Shown: positions 7,875 to 19,100, counted from the stretch's first letter. The stretch: 35,777 bases of DNA from Anaerococcus sp. (GCA_022780515.1 JALEUV010000102.1:1-35777); one strand, 5' to 3'. The notes: generated by a model not told the origin, from the sequence alone. Made by a program: numbers and translations.

Positions 7875-7899
7875 CTCCAAAGTTCAATTGGAGTATAAT
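7875..7899 (+). promoter_or_regulatory. Promoter region of the yaaA-sbcDC-addBA operon with inverted repeat
   Basis: A perfect TATAAT (7894-7899) lies 20 bases upstream of the yaaA ATG. It is directly preceded by the inverted repeat CTCCAA-N7-TTGGAG (7875-7893), which occupies the -35 to -10 spacer. No good -35 is visible, which suggests activator dependence or repression through the inverted repeat. It is not a recognisable LexA (SOS) box. Confidence 0.5.
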
Positions 7900-7919
7900 A
7901 TTAGATAAAGGAAGGTATT

Positions 7920-8642
7920 ATGAAGATTATTATTTCACCTGCAAAAAGGTTTAAACATTTTGATAATATAGAGACTAAGGCTTTGATTTATCCTGATAAG
8001 ACCAAGGCCTTGGTTGATGAGATTGCTAAGCTTAGTATGAATGAGATTGGGAATTTGAATAAGACTAATGATGAGTTAACTGAGAAGTCTTATTTTGATT
8101 TTAAGGATTTTGATTTTGATGAGCTTAATAATCCGGCTCTTTTTTCTTATGATGGTTTGGTTTTTAAGCAATTTAATATGGAAGACTTTAATGATATGGA
8201 GTATCTCAATGACCATGTTTATATAATTTCTGCCCTATATGGGATTTTGAAGCCCTTTACAGGCATTCGTGATTATAGGCTTTATTTTAATAATGACCGC
8301 TACGACCTCTATAAGTTCTGGGGATCTGATATTTATGATGAGCTTTTTAAGGATAATGATTTGGTTATCAATCTTGCATCCAAGGAGTATTCTAAGACTA
8401 TAAGACCTTATTTAAAGGATTGGGATAGCTTTGTTACTATTGATTTTAAGGACGAACGAAATGGCAAGCTAAGATCAATTGTTTCCTACGCCAAACAAAT
8501 GAGGGGTAGGATGCTAAAGAAGCTTATACAAGATAGAATTGATAAGGTAGATGATATTAAGGCTATTGAAATGGATGGTTATAGGTATGATAATCTCCTA
8601 AGTAAGAAGGATAATTTGGTTTTTGTAAGGAGAGAAAGTTGA
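7920..8642 (+). CDS. yaaA: YaaA family peroxide-stress protein
   Basis: A 240-residue protein of the YaaA/UPF0246 (PF03883) family. The N-terminus KIIISPAKRF is the family hallmark, followed by SALYGILKPFTGIRDYRL (about residues 103-120) matching the conserved YGLLRPxxxIxxYRL block. In E. coli YaaA lowers intracellular free iron during hydrogen peroxide stress and so limits DNA damage, and the protein fold binds DNA. Placing it first in a double-strand-break repair operon fits that role. ATG 7920 follows GGAAGG. Length is slightly below the usual 250-260. The stop overlaps the sbcD start by 4 bases (TTGA). Confidence 0.9.
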   Translation: MKIIISPAKRFKHFDNIETKALIYPDKTKALVDEIAKLSMNEIGNLNKTNDELTEKSYFDFKDFDFDELNNPALFSYDGLVFKQFNMEDFNDMEYLNDHVYIISALYGILKPFTGIRDYRLYFNNDRYDLYKFWGSDIYDELFKDNDLVINLASKEYSKTIRPYLKDWDSFVTIDFKDERNGKLRSIVSYAKQMRGRMLKKLIQDRIDKVDDIKAIEMDGYRYDNLLSKKDNLVFVRRES

Positions 8643-9754
8643 GATTGTTGCACCTATCAGACCTTCATATTGGAAAAAGCTTGGGGGCCTATGACTTATT
8701 AGAAGACCAAAGGCATGCCCTCGAGCAAATCTTATCTATCATAGAGTCAAGGGATGTCGACCTTGTAATGATAGCTGGGGATATTTTTGATACGTCTATT
8801 CCTAGCTCTGAGGCCCTAGATCTTTATTCTTATTTTGTAGAAAGAATTGTATTTGACCTCAATAAGAATGTGTTAGCTATTCCTGGAAACCACGATTCTA
8901 GTAAGAGGCTTGATATTAACAGGAAATTCTATAGGTCCAATAATTATTACTTGGTGGGCGACCTTGATGTGAAGCCAATAAGCTTTAGTGATGACTTAGG
9001 TCCTATTAATTTTTACCTTATTCCCTTTGTGTCTATTAATAGGGCGAGGGCAGAAATTGACGATTCTATTGAGGATTTTTCTGATGTTTATAGGAAGCTT
9101 TTGGAAAATGTTGATTATAAGGGTCGTAATGTCCTTATTACCCATTGCTATGCGACAGACCTTGGTGGAAAACTTGGAAAAGAGACCTACAATGAAGATC
9201 AAAAACCTCTAAGTGTCGGTGGCTCTGACTTTATGGATGTAGACTTGTTTAGGAATTTTGACTATGTTGCCCTTGGTCACTTGCATAGGGCCCATTTTGT
9301 CAAGGAAGAAAAGATTAGGTATGCTGGTACCTTTATGAAGTATTCTTTTGATGAAATTAAGACAAGAAAGTCTGTTACCCTGGTTGATCTAGGGGATAGC
9401 CTTGAGGTAGAAAAGATTGAGATAAGTCCCCTCCGTGATCTAGAGATTAGGGAAGGGTTTTTTGAAGAAATTCTAAGGGGAGAGCCTTCAGATGCCTATA
9501 TCAAATTTCTGATAAAGGATGACTTTACTATAGAAAATGCTATGGCTAAGTTAAGGACTAAGTTTCCCCATGCAGTATCGCTTAGCTATGTAAACAAGGG
9601 GGCCTTGAGTAAGAATTTTCACGAGATAGATATTGACCTTGAGAATAAGGACTTAATTGACTTGTTTAAGGACTTTTATTCTTATAAGATGGATGAGGAT
9701 TTATCCAAGGGGGACCTAGAAATATTGAGGAGGATAGCTGATGAGACCTTCTAA
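8639..9754 (+). CDS. sbcD: SbcD, nuclease subunit of the SbcCD (Mre11-Rad50-like) complex
   Basis: A 371-residue calcineurin-like phosphoesterase with all metal-binding motifs: SDLHIG (residues 7-12), AGDIFD, PGNHDS, THCYATDLGG and GHLHRAH. SbcD supplies the Mn-dependent exo/endonuclease that opens hairpins and protein-blocked DNA ends, working with the SbcC ATPase encoded next. It starts with TTG at 8639 (AAGGAGAG just upstream), overlapping the yaaA stop, and its own end overlaps sbcC by 14 bases. The cap domain (about residues 270-371) is of normal size. Confidence 0.95.
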   Translation: MRLLHLSDLHIGKSLGAYDLLEDQRHALEQILSIIESRDVDLVMIAGDIFDTSIPSSEALDLYSYFVERIVFDLNKNVLAIPGNHDSSKRLDINRKFYRSNNYYLVGDLDVKPISFSDDLGPINFYLIPFVSINRARAEIDDSIEDFSDVYRKLLENVDYKGRNVLITHCYATDLGGKLGKETYNEDQKPLSVGGSDFMDVDLFRNFDYVALGHLHRAHFVKEEKIRYAGTFMKYSFDEIKTRKSVTLVDLGDSLEVEKIEISPLRDLEIREGFFEEILRGEPSDAYIKFLIKDDFTIENAMAKLRTKFPHAVSLSYVNKGALSKNFHEIDIDLENKDLIDLFKDFYSYKMDEDLSKGDLEILRRIADETF

Positions 9755-12700
9755 GCTAACCATGCGTGGCTTCATTACCTACAAGGATGAAGTTAGTATA
9801 GATTTTGAAAAGCTTTATAAGAAGAAAATATTTTTGATTTCTGGAGATACTGGTTCAGGCAAGACTACCATCTTCGATGCCATAAACTATGCCCTATATG
9901 GGGTATCATCCAGGGGTATCGATAATTTGAGGAGTGATTTCCTTACAGAAGATGATCCCTACACCTATGTGAATCTGGACTTTGTAGTTGGAGATAGGTC
10001 CTATAGGATAGAGAGAATTCCAAGGCAAAGGGCAAGAAAGACTAAGAAAGCTCAAAATATCAGTAATAGCGTTGCCCTTTTTGATACGACCAAGGAAAAG
10101 AAACTATTATCTGAGAAGAGCAAGGATACAGATAACCAAATCAAAAAAATAATAGGCCTTGACCAAAGGCAATTTTCTAAGGTTATGCTCTTAGCTCAAG
10201 GGGAATTTCAAGAATTTCTCAAGGCATCCTCCAAGGACAAAGCGAGCCTGTTGGGAGATATCTTCAAAACCTATGAATATAAGGATTTCGAAGATAGGAT
10301 AAAGGATTACGCCAAGGAAGCTATAGCCAAGGCAGAATTTATTGATACTAAGCTAGAAGACCTATTGATCAATAACGAAGATTTGAAAACTTTGATCGAT
10401 AAGGACCTTATCATAACCCATGACTTTGAAGAGATTTTGGCAAGGTTAAAGGGGAAATATAGGGAACTTAGTGAAAGTCACATGGCTGGTAAGAAAGGAT
10501 TAGATGAAAAAGAAAAAAGCTTGGTAGACCTCTATGAGAAATTAAATAAGGGCAAGAGCTTCAATGAATCTATAAAAATCCTAGAGGAAATAGAAAAAGA
10601 TCTTGCAAGGGAGAAGCAAAAAGAATCTTCCTACAAGGACCTTAAAACCGAACTTGACCTAGCCCAAAAGGCGTCAAATATCGAGATTTACGAAAATAGG
10701 CTAAGGTCAAATACCAAGGACCTAGAAGAAGAGAAGTCCTTCTTAGAAAAATTAAAGGAAGATATTAAAATCAAGGACCTTGCCTTTAGGGAAATAAAAG
10801 AGGCCTTCGATAATAAGAAAGACCTAGAAAAAAGCCTAGAAGCAACTAAGGATAAGGGCAAGGACTTACGAAAACAAATCATAGATTTTAATAACTTTAA
10901 ACAAAGCGAGAAGGCCTACAAGGATCTTGAAGGTCTAAGGGAAGACTATAATAAGGTCCTAAAGGAAGAAAATGACCTTACAAAAGCCAAAGAAGAACTT
11001 AGCAGAGAAAGATCCCTAGTAGATGAGCTAATCTTCTCCCTAAGGGATAAGGAAAGTATCCTAAGAGAAAATCTTGATAGGTCAAACAATGACTTAAAAG
11101 ATCTAAAAGACCTTTACCAAAGGGCGAGAGATTTAAATAAACTAGAAGCAGATATCAAAGCCCTTAGTGATAGTAAAAAGGCCCTTGCGAAAAAGGAAAA
11201 GTTAGCCCTAAAAAACCTTGATCAAATTCAACTAAATACCTACATAGATAGGCTAAATGAAAGTGGAATTTGTCCTGTATGTGGAACTTCTCATGAAGAT
11301 AAATTTCCAAAATACCAAATCGAAAATTATGATATAGATGATATTAGAAAAAATATGGCAGATCTCACTTCTAGAATTGAATACAAAAATGACAAGGCAG
11401 GAGAGATTAGCCAAAGCCTAAAAGAAGCACTTAGCCTAGAGCTTTTGGAGGAAAAAATTAAGACAACCTCATCTGATATAGAAAATTATCAGGAAAAAAT
11501 AAGACTCTTAGCTAAAAAAATCAAAGAGAAGAAAAGTGCAAGAATCAGCTTGGTAGAAGATATTGACAAACTTTCCGAAAAAATCGAAGTTAAAAAGCAA
11601 GCAATCAATGCCCTTGACCAAAAGCTTAGTAAGTCGAAGGAAATAGAAGCCAATTACCTTGCTCAAAAGGATATCTTCCTAGACTTTGATGAGGAGAAAA
11701 AAAATTCTGAGATAAAAAAACTAAGAGATATCTATAAAAAAGATAAGGAAAAGCTTGATAATATCAACGATTCCTACACCAAGGGCCTAGTCGAGATAAA
11801 TAATATAAGGCAAAATATAGCCAATAGCCAAAGGCAAATAGAAAACCTAGAAGAAAAAGATAGGGCCTACAAGGAAGAATTCGAGGAGAAGTTGGCCCAA
11901 GTCTTCGAAAACTATGGGCTATATAAGTCTTCCAAGGAAAATATGGCATGGCTTAGCCCTAGAAAAGATGAAATAGAAGGATACTTTAAAAATTTAGAAA
12001 GACTCCTTACAAGGTTAGATACCTACAAGGACTTTAGGGGAAAAAGCCCAGTCGACCTTAAAAAGATTGAAGAGATGATAGAAAATACCCAATGGGAAAA
12101 AGAAAAGATATCTGCAGATATCAATGAAATCTACTTAGGTCTTAATCTTTATGAAAAAATCATCTCATCTGTAGAAGACCTAGAAGAAAGCTTTGCTGCC
12201 AATACCAGGGAGGCAGACAATCTAGCTAGACTTTCTAAGGTGGCAGATGGTTCTTATGGGAAGGTAGCTGGAAGGGAAAAGATAGACTTCGAGTCCTTTG
12301 TCTTGACCTATTACTTTGATAAGGTCCTAAGCTATGGCAATGCTAGGCTTCTTACAATGACTGACAATCAATTTACTATGGTTAGGTCTAGCAACAATTC
12401 TGACCAGAGGTCTAAGTCAGGTCTTGATATCGAGATCCTAGATGCCAATACTGGAAAGCTCAGGCCAGTCGAGACCCTATCAGGAGGGGAAACTTTCCTG
12501 GCATCTCTAAGTCTTGCCCTAGGCTTATCTGATGAGATAAGTGCCTCAAATGGGGGAATAAAGATGGGAACCCTCTTTATAGATGAGGGTTTTGGAACTC
12601 TTTCCAAGGATTATTTGGTAAATGTAATCAAGGCCATCGAAAAATTATCCAATGAAAACAAGCTCGTGGGTCTTATATCCCATGTCGATGACCTAAAAGA

Positions 12701-12770
12701 TGCCATAGATGCCAAGGTACTTGTTAGTTACGATCCTTCCTATGGAAGTAAAGTAGAGGTTTTAGCATGA
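9741..12770 (+). CDS. sbcC: SbcC, SMC-like ATPase subunit of SbcCD
   Basis: A 1009-residue Rad50-type protein. The N-terminal ATPase half carries Walker A SGDTGSGKTT (about residue 34). Two long coiled coils rich in Lys/Glu/Leu flank the zinc hook CPVC (Cys511 and Cys514) in about the middle. The C-terminal half carries the signature TLSGGETFLASLSLALGLSD and Walker B LFIDEGFGTLS. Length and layout are typical for the family. It clamps DNA ends and regulates SbcD nuclease activity. ATG 9741 is preceded by GAGG within the end of sbcD, and the stop overlaps the addB start (ATGA). Confidence 0.95.
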   Translation: MRPSKLTMRGFITYKDEVSIDFEKLYKKKIFLISGDTGSGKTTIFDAINYALYGVSSRGIDNLRSDFLTEDDPYTYVNLDFVVGDRSYRIERIPRQRARKTKKAQNISNSVALFDTTKEKKLLSEKSKDTDNQIKKIIGLDQRQFSKVMLLAQGEFQEFLKASSKDKASLLGDIFKTYEYKDFEDRIKDYAKEAIAKAEFIDTKLEDLLINNEDLKTLIDKDLIITHDFEEILARLKGKYRELSESHMAGKKGLDEKEKSLVDLYEKLNKGKSFNESIKILEEIEKDLAREKQKESSYKDLKTELDLAQKASNIEIYENRLRSNTKDLEEEKSFLEKLKEDIKIKDLAFREIKEAFDNKKDLEKSLEATKDKGKDLRKQIIDFNNFKQSEKAYKDLEGLREDYNKVLKEENDLTKAKEELSRERSLVDELIFSLRDKESILRENLDRSNNDLKDLKDLYQRARDLNKLEADIKALSDSKKALAKKEKLALKNLDQIQLNTYIDRLNESGICPVCGTSHEDKFPKYQIENYDIDDIRKNMADLTSRIEYKNDKAGEISQSLKEALSLELLEEKIKTTSSDIENYQEKIRLLAKKIKEKKSARISLVEDIDKLSEKIEVKKQAINALDQKLSKSKEIEANYLAQKDIFLDFDEEKKNSEIKKLRDIYKKDKEKLDNINDSYTKGLVEINNIRQNIANSQRQIENLEEKDRAYKEEFEEKLAQVFENYGLYKSSKENMAWLSPRKDEIEGYFKNLERLLTRLDTYKDFRGKSPVDLKKIEEMIENTQWEKEKISADINEIYLGLNLYEKIISSVEDLEESFAANTREADNLARLSKVADGSYGKVAGREKIDFESFVLTYYFDKVLSYGNARLLTMTDNQFTMVRSSNNSDQRSKSGLDIEILDANTGKLRPVETLSGGETFLASLSLALGLSDEISASNGGIKMGTLFIDEGFGTLSKDYLVNVIKAIEKLSNENKLVGLISHVDDLKDAIDAKVLVSYDPSYGSKVEVLA

Positions 12771-15700
12771 TAAATACAATTATTTCAAAAAATCCAGACC
12801 AAATATCAAATTATATCTACAAGGAAATAGAAAGGGATCTAAAGGCCCATAAAAAGGCAATTTTGCTAGTGCCAGAGCAATATACTCTCGAAAGTGATAT
12901 TAATTTTATAGAAAATATCGGATTTGATGCAGTGATGGATGCCAAGGTTTTATCCTTTTCTTCTCTAAAGTCTATGATTTTTAGAAAGATAGGTCTAGAA
13001 GAGAAAGACTTTTTATCTAAGCAAGGAAAGATTATGGTAATTACGAGCATTTTGCAAGACTTAAATGATGACCTTGCCCTCTTTAAGAACAAGGCTTCCA
13101 ATATTGATTTTGTCAATTCTATAAGCGATTTGATAGGAAGCTTTAAGGAGAACAATTTTGACCAAGAATTTTTTGCTAGGGTAGAAGAAAGCGAAGACGA
13201 GCTAACCAAAATTAAGTTTAGGGAGCTTAAGCTAATATTAGATGCCTATGAACAGACTCTAGGCGATAAGTTTGTCGATAATGAAGATAGCATGGCCTTC
13301 CTTAGTGAAAATATAAAGGCTTGCGACTTCCTAAAGGATGTTAATTTTTACTTTGATAAGTTCGATTCCCTATCAGACCTAAAGGCAGATTTTGTAGGGG
13401 CCTTACTTGATAATAATAATAAAATTACCTTTGGTATAACTCTTGATTATGCTTTGATAAAAAATCCTCTCCTATCCGACAAGGAATACTTTGATTCATC
13501 AATAAGGCTTTATAATAAGCTTAGATCCCTGGATACTTGTAAGGACATATTTTTGGAAGATAAGGAAGTAGAAAGCGATCTAGGCTACCTTGCCCATAAC
13601 TTCGAATCCTATAATCCTCAAAAATATAGGGGAAAGATTGAGAATATAAGGTTTATCGAAGCTCCATCTACCGTAGATGAGGTAGAGAGTCTTGCCATAA
13701 TTATAAATGTCCTCATCAAAAAATACGGACTTCGCTACAAGGATATAGGGGTCTATATAAGTGATGAGGAAGAATTCCAAAATGAACTTTCTAAAATCTT
13801 TAATAGGTATGACTTTCCCTATTTTATGGATAGGGAGAGGAAGCTTTCCGATAACCACATCATAAAGACCTTTGCAGCCATCCTAAGACTTGCCCTCTAT
13901 AAGTTTAATGAAGATGACCTAAGCTTTGTTCTAAGATCAAATATATTTACTTTTGGGGAAAATTTTGAGGCGAGGGCAATCAATTTTGATAATTTTATCA
14001 GAAATCGCAAGATTAAGGGAGAGATGGTCTTTGATGATAAGTATTTTGAAATGGATGAGGACTTTTATCGAAATATCTACAAGGATGATCCAAGGGGTCA
14101 GATAAAATTTGAAGAGAAGGTTAAAGAATACGAGGATATAAGGGCCATAAGGGCAAGGCTTTTGGACTTATTAGCTCCAATCCTTGGTATAGGAGAGGCT
14201 CCTGCAAGGGAGATTGTAGGGAAAATATATGAAGTTATAGACAATGAGGCCATCAAGTCTGGCATCTCGTCCTACCAAAATATCTTGCAAGAGATAGGGG
14301 ACTTGGATGACTTTAAGGAAAATCACCAGGTTTGGGATAAGTTTGTCGGAATCCTTGAAGAAATCAATAAGATTATGGGTGATCGCAAGACTAGTCTATC
14401 TAGGATATATGACTTAATTGAATCTACCTTAAAGGATATTTCTATAGGAATAATCCCACCAAGCAAGGACCACATCCTTGTAACAAGCCTCGCTAGGTCA
14501 AGGATTGCCAAGAGAAAGGTCAACTTTGTCCTAGGCCTAAATGATGTATTTTTCCCTAAGGGATCTAGGAATAACCTCATAATAGGAGAAGATAACCTTG
14601 ATTGCCTAAGAAAGATGGGACTTGATCTCAAAGTTTTTGATGAGGATCTAGAAGAGCGTGAAAAGCTAAGCCTTTATAGACTTATAACTATGTCAGAGAG
14701 GCTCTTCTTGTCTTTTAGCCTAGCCAACAAGGAGGGTGAAAAGATTAATAAGTCCATGGTCTTAACAGCCATTATGAAAATTTTTGGAGATGATAAGGCA
14801 AGGGTCGCAGACTATGCTATGATATATCCTAATAAGCTAAAGTATTCTAGCATAAAGTATAGTTTTAGCAAGGTTCAAGAATATGCCCTAAATATTATCA
14901 GGGATATAGGTAAAAAAATAGAAGTAAGTCCAAAGGAAAAAGACCTTGCCAAGGCCTTCCTATCCTACTTGGAAGCAAAGGAGAGGGTAGGACTTATCAA
15001 AAAAGCCTTGGTCTATACCAATGATAAGAAAAACTTGTCCGTGGATAATAGAAATAGCCTCTATAACAAAAACCACTTCAATATTTCTGAGATTGAAACT
15101 TATTCAAGGTGTCCATACAGGTATTTTATATCCTACGGGATAAGGCCAAATATAGAAGAGCCCTATGATATAGAAAGCCTTGAAGTAGGTAACATAGTCC
15201 ATAAGCTAATGGAAGATATAAGTAGCCAAATCAGTAAGAGAGAGATAAAAGATCTTAGCAAGGAAGAATTTGAAGAGCTCCTCCTAGAAGAATTTAAAAA
15301 GGCAACTTCGGAGAACCTGGATAAGACCCGTATATCTTCCCCTAGGAATAAATTTGTCCTAGAAAATGTCTACGATTCGACCAAGAATAATGCTCAGAAA
15401 TTGATGGATCAAATGAAAAATAGCGATTTTAAGATATATGCAGTAGAAGAAGACTTTGGCTATGATGAATCTTCTAGGCTTGATAAGGTCTTTGTTGATG
15501 ATATCAACTACCTTAGGGGGAGGATCGATAGGATAGACAAGGATAAGAATTTTGTAAGGGTAATAGACTATAAGACTGGCAATAAGGAATTTAAAATAGT
15601 AAATCTTCTAAATGGCATAGACCTTCAACTATTGATATATATGATGGCAATAGGAGATATGAAGGAAGAAATGATTCCTATAGGGGCCTTCTATATGCCC

Positions 15701-16138
15701 CTTGCCGATGAGTTAGTAAGCCTAAAAGAAGCCTATAACCAAGAATCCATAGAGGATAATAAGGCAAATAAGTTTAAGATGTCGGGCATCATAGTTGATA
15801 TAGATGGGGCAAGTAAGCTTTTGGATAAGAATGCTGATGATTTAGAAAATTCCACTATAATAGATGGGAAAAAAAGTGCAGAGCTTACAGAAAGAGAAGT
15901 AAGGCTCCTAGAAAATTTTGCCAAGAAGACTATATCAAACTTTATCAGAGAAATCAAAGATGGCTCTATCCAAATAGTTCCCCTAGCCTATGATCAAAAT
16001 TCCAATGAATGCCAATATTGTAGCTATAGGGGGATATGTAAGATCGACTACACCATAGACCAACTAAGGTATAGGATCTTTGATAAGGATAAGAGCATAG
16101 ATGGCCTAGAGGGGGATGATAATGATGGAATTTACTAA
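12767..16138 (+). CDS. addB: AddB, ATP-dependent helicase/nuclease subunit B
   Basis: A 1123-residue AddB/RexB-type subunit of the RecBCD-equivalent AddAB complex. The C-terminal RecB-like nuclease shows GRIDRID and VIDYKTG. Four cysteines sit where the Fe-S cluster of AddB is expected: Cys782 (RCPYRYF), then Cys1082, Cys1085 and Cys1091 in ECQYCSYRGIC (spacing CX2CX5C). The N-terminus has no Walker A: where AddB usually has a GxxGxGKS loop this protein reads IISKNPDQISN, as in streptococcal RexB. It therefore combines a RexB-like dead ATP site with an AddB-like cluster. ATG 12767 overlaps sbcC by 4 bases. The end overlaps the addA start. Confidence 0.92.
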   Translation: MINTIISKNPDQISNYIYKEIERDLKAHKKAILLVPEQYTLESDINFIENIGFDAVMDAKVLSFSSLKSMIFRKIGLEEKDFLSKQGKIMVITSILQDLNDDLALFKNKASNIDFVNSISDLIGSFKENNFDQEFFARVEESEDELTKIKFRELKLILDAYEQTLGDKFVDNEDSMAFLSENIKACDFLKDVNFYFDKFDSLSDLKADFVGALLDNNNKITFGITLDYALIKNPLLSDKEYFDSSIRLYNKLRSLDTCKDIFLEDKEVESDLGYLAHNFESYNPQKYRGKIENIRFIEAPSTVDEVESLAIIINVLIKKYGLRYKDIGVYISDEEEFQNELSKIFNRYDFPYFMDRERKLSDNHIIKTFAAILRLALYKFNEDDLSFVLRSNIFTFGENFEARAINFDNFIRNRKIKGEMVFDDKYFEMDEDFYRNIYKDDPRGQIKFEEKVKEYEDIRAIRARLLDLLAPILGIGEAPAREIVGKIYEVIDNEAIKSGISSYQNILQEIGDLDDFKENHQVWDKFVGILEEINKIMGDRKTSLSRIYDLIESTLKDISIGIIPPSKDHILVTSLARSRIAKRKVNFVLGLNDVFFPKGSRNNLIIGEDNLDCLRKMGLDLKVFDEDLEEREKLSLYRLITMSERLFLSFSLANKEGEKINKSMVLTAIMKIFGDDKARVADYAMIYPNKLKYSSIKYSFSKVQEYALNIIRDIGKKIEVSPKEKDLAKAFLSYLEAKERVGLIKKALVYTNDKKNLSVDNRNSLYNKNHFNISEIETYSRCPYRYFISYGIRPNIEEPYDIESLEVGNIVHKLMEDISSQISKREIKDLSKEEFEELLLEEFKKATSENLDKTRISSPRNKFVLENVYDSTKNNAQKLMDQMKNSDFKIYAVEEDFGYDESSRLDKVFVDDINYLRGRIDRIDKDKNFVRVIDYKTGNKEFKIVNLLNGIDLQLLIYMMAIGDMKEEMIPIGAFYMPLADELVSLKEAYNQESIEDNKANKFKMSGIIVDIDGASKLLDKNADDLENSTIIDGKKSAELTEREVRLLENFAKKTISNFIREIKDGSIQIVPLAYDQNSNECQYCSYRGICKIDYTIDQLRYRIFDKDKSIDGLEGDDNDGIY

Positions 16139-19100
16139 AGACCAAGAACTTGCTATAGATACAAGGGGTAAAAATATAGTAGTTTCTGCAGCAGCAGGAT
16201 CTGGTAAGACTTCTGTCCTAGTAGAGAGGATTTTGAGATTAGTAATAGATGACAAAGAAGATATAAGGTCATTTATAATAGTTACCTTCACCAACAAGGC
16301 TGCAATCGAGATGAAAGATAGGATAAGGTCAGGACTAGAAAAAAAGCTAAGGGAAAGTAAGGAAGATTTTAAATTTATAAGGGATCAAATAAAGGGTCTA
16401 AGGTCTGCCCATATACAAACCCTCCACAGCTTCTGTGCTGATATGCTTAGGGAAAACTTCTATTTCTTTGATGACCTATCTCCAAACTTTAAGGTGATAA
16501 ATGATAGGACTACTACAATTTTAAAAACAAGAGCCATGGACTTTGTCTTTGATAGGGCTTACGAAAAAATGGATGATAGTTTCAAGAAATTCCTCCATTC
16601 CTTTGGTTCATCTAAAAATGACAAGGGAGCAAGAGAAGTTATATTGAAGACCTACACCAAGTCAAGGGGTCAGATTGACCCTATGGGCTGGCTTGAGGAT
16701 GCCACTACAAAGGGCCTTAACCTTGACTTGTTTAAAAAGAGCTTAAGCCTAGAGCTTAGTCAAATAGAAGCCATGTCCTTAAATAATGTTAACATAGCCA
16801 AAGACAATCAAATGTCAGATAAGCTCTTGGGGATAGTTAATGAGGATTATGATATAGTTCGTGGACTTATATCCGATTACAACAAAGACTGGGATGACTT
16901 TATAAAAAAAATTATCAAGGTTACATTTCCTAGGATAGGCAAATTAAAGAGCGATGATAAAGCTGTCTATGAAAGAATAAAGGCAGATCGTGATGCCTAC
17001 AAGGATAGAATTAAAACTATAGGTAAAATCATAAAAAATTCTGACAGTCAAACCCTAGCCAAGTTTTCAGACTTAGAAAAAGAGCTTTTGGCAGAGATAA
17101 GACTCCTAGTTACAAACTTTGATTTGATTTATACAAGGCTTAAGGAAGAAAAATCTTATATGGACTTTGACGACCTAGAGCATAAGTTTATAGACCTCCT
17201 TAAAATAGATGAGGCTAGGGAGAAACTTAGGGGGAAGTTTAACCATATTTTCTTTGATGAATACCAAGATTCTAATGAAATCCAAAATTTCATAATCGAA
17301 AGCCTTAAATCTTCTAATAACTTGTTCTTTGTAGGGGATGTCAAGCAATCTATCTATGGCTTTAGGAGGGCTGAGCCAAAGTTGTTCTTAGAAAAACTTG
17401 ACTCCTACCAGGAAGATGATAACTCGACTAGGATAGATCTAAACCAAAATTTTAGGTCAGAGAAGGATATATTGGACTTTGATAACTTTATATTTGATAA
17501 TCTTATGACCAAGGAATCTTCTGATATTGACTACAAGGATGGGGGCCACAGGCTAAATTTCACCAAAAATAATCCAACTTCCTACAAAAAGGTAAATGTG
17601 AGAGTCTTAGATAAGAAAATTAGAGAAGAAGACTACCTGGTTGAGCTAATAGAAGAAATAAGGTCCCTTGGCTTTGCCTACAAGGATATAGCTATCTTAC
17701 TTAGGTCAGGGGCCAAGTCTTATATCTACGAAGAGGCCTTCAAAAAGGCAGGTCTCCCATTTTTTAATGACATATCCAAGGTCTCCTTTAGGGCAGTCGA
17801 GGTAGAATTTTTTATCAATATGCTAAAATATCTGGTAAACCCAAAGGATGATCTGGTCTTGCTATCAGTAATAAGGTCAGAAGTCTTTGGCTTTAGTGAA
17901 GATGATATAAGTGCAATCAAGCTTTCGGGAAAATTTACTAGCTTTGAAGAAGCCTTCTCTGCCTATGACAGGGCAGATGACTTAGGTGAGAGGATAAGAG
18001 ATTTTAAGTCCAACTTTAGGAACCTATCCTACCTTCTAACTATCAATAAACTATACGACTTTGGGAACTTGCTCTTTGAAAGCTCAGGCCTCTATGAATT
18101 TCTCCTAGGTCGAGATAGGTCTAGCGAGAGGATAGGCAATGTAAACGCCTTTATTGAAACCATGGGCGAATATGATAAGACCAACGATAATGGCCTCTAT
18201 GGCTTCCTATCCTATATAGAAACACTTTCTCTTAACCAAAGTGATAACATCCTTGAGGCAAGAGACTTATCAGCAAGTGAAGACCTGGTTAGGATAATGA
18301 CCATCCACAAGTCCAAGGGACTAGAATTTCCTGTGGTAATTCTAGCTGATAGTGCTAAGCAATTTAATAGGAAACACTTAATGGAAAGTGTTGTTTTTGA
18401 TGATGATATAGGGCTTGGTATCAATATTTCAGATTACAGTAACAAGGTAAGATTTGCTTCACTAAGCAAAAATATCATCAGTGAGAAAATAACTATCGAA
18501 AATAAAAAGGAAGAGATGAGAATCCTCTATGTGGCCATGACTCGACCAGAGACCATGCTTTTTATAACTGGAAATAAAAGTATGGCTACAGCCCAAAAGT
18601 TAAGGGCAAGGACTGACTTCCTAAATATGTCTTCCTACCTAGATTGGATATTAGCTATATTATCTGGAGAAAAAATGGCAGATCAAATTTATGAAGGGGC
18701 CTATTCTAGTAAACTAAGTGAGATTGCAAGACTTGATTTTGTAGATGAGGTTAAAGAGATTGATAAGTATGAAAAGGAAGACCTAAGGGATTTCTTAGAA
18801 GATAAGAAGGTAAATCCTAGCCTTTATAATGAAATAGAGAATCTCTATGATAGGGAATATCCCTTTGATGAAGATACGAGGAGCCTACTTAAGAGGTCAG
18901 TTACAGAAATCTCTAAGGACTTTGACCATAGGAGTTCGGGCTTTGAACCCTTTGATGACAGGACCTATAAGGAAAAATCTGATTTTAGAAAGCCAAATTT
19001 CTTGGAAGAAGAAAAGACCTACAAGGCTGTAGAAGTAGGATCTATTATCCATAGGGCCTTTGAAGTTCTTGACCTAAAGACCTATGACGAAGATAGCCTA

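Noticed and set aside
7875-7893. LexA (SOS) or PerR box before the repair operon
   Set aside because: The inverted repeat CTCCAA-N7-TTGGAG does not match the GAACN4GTTC or TTATAAT-type PerR patterns.
10688-10882. Minus-strand ORFs within sbcC, addB and addA (also 11764-11949, 12368-12607, 12817-13209, 14323-14631 and similar)
   Set aside because: They are antisense shadows of strongly supported genes, with no motifs or initiation signals.
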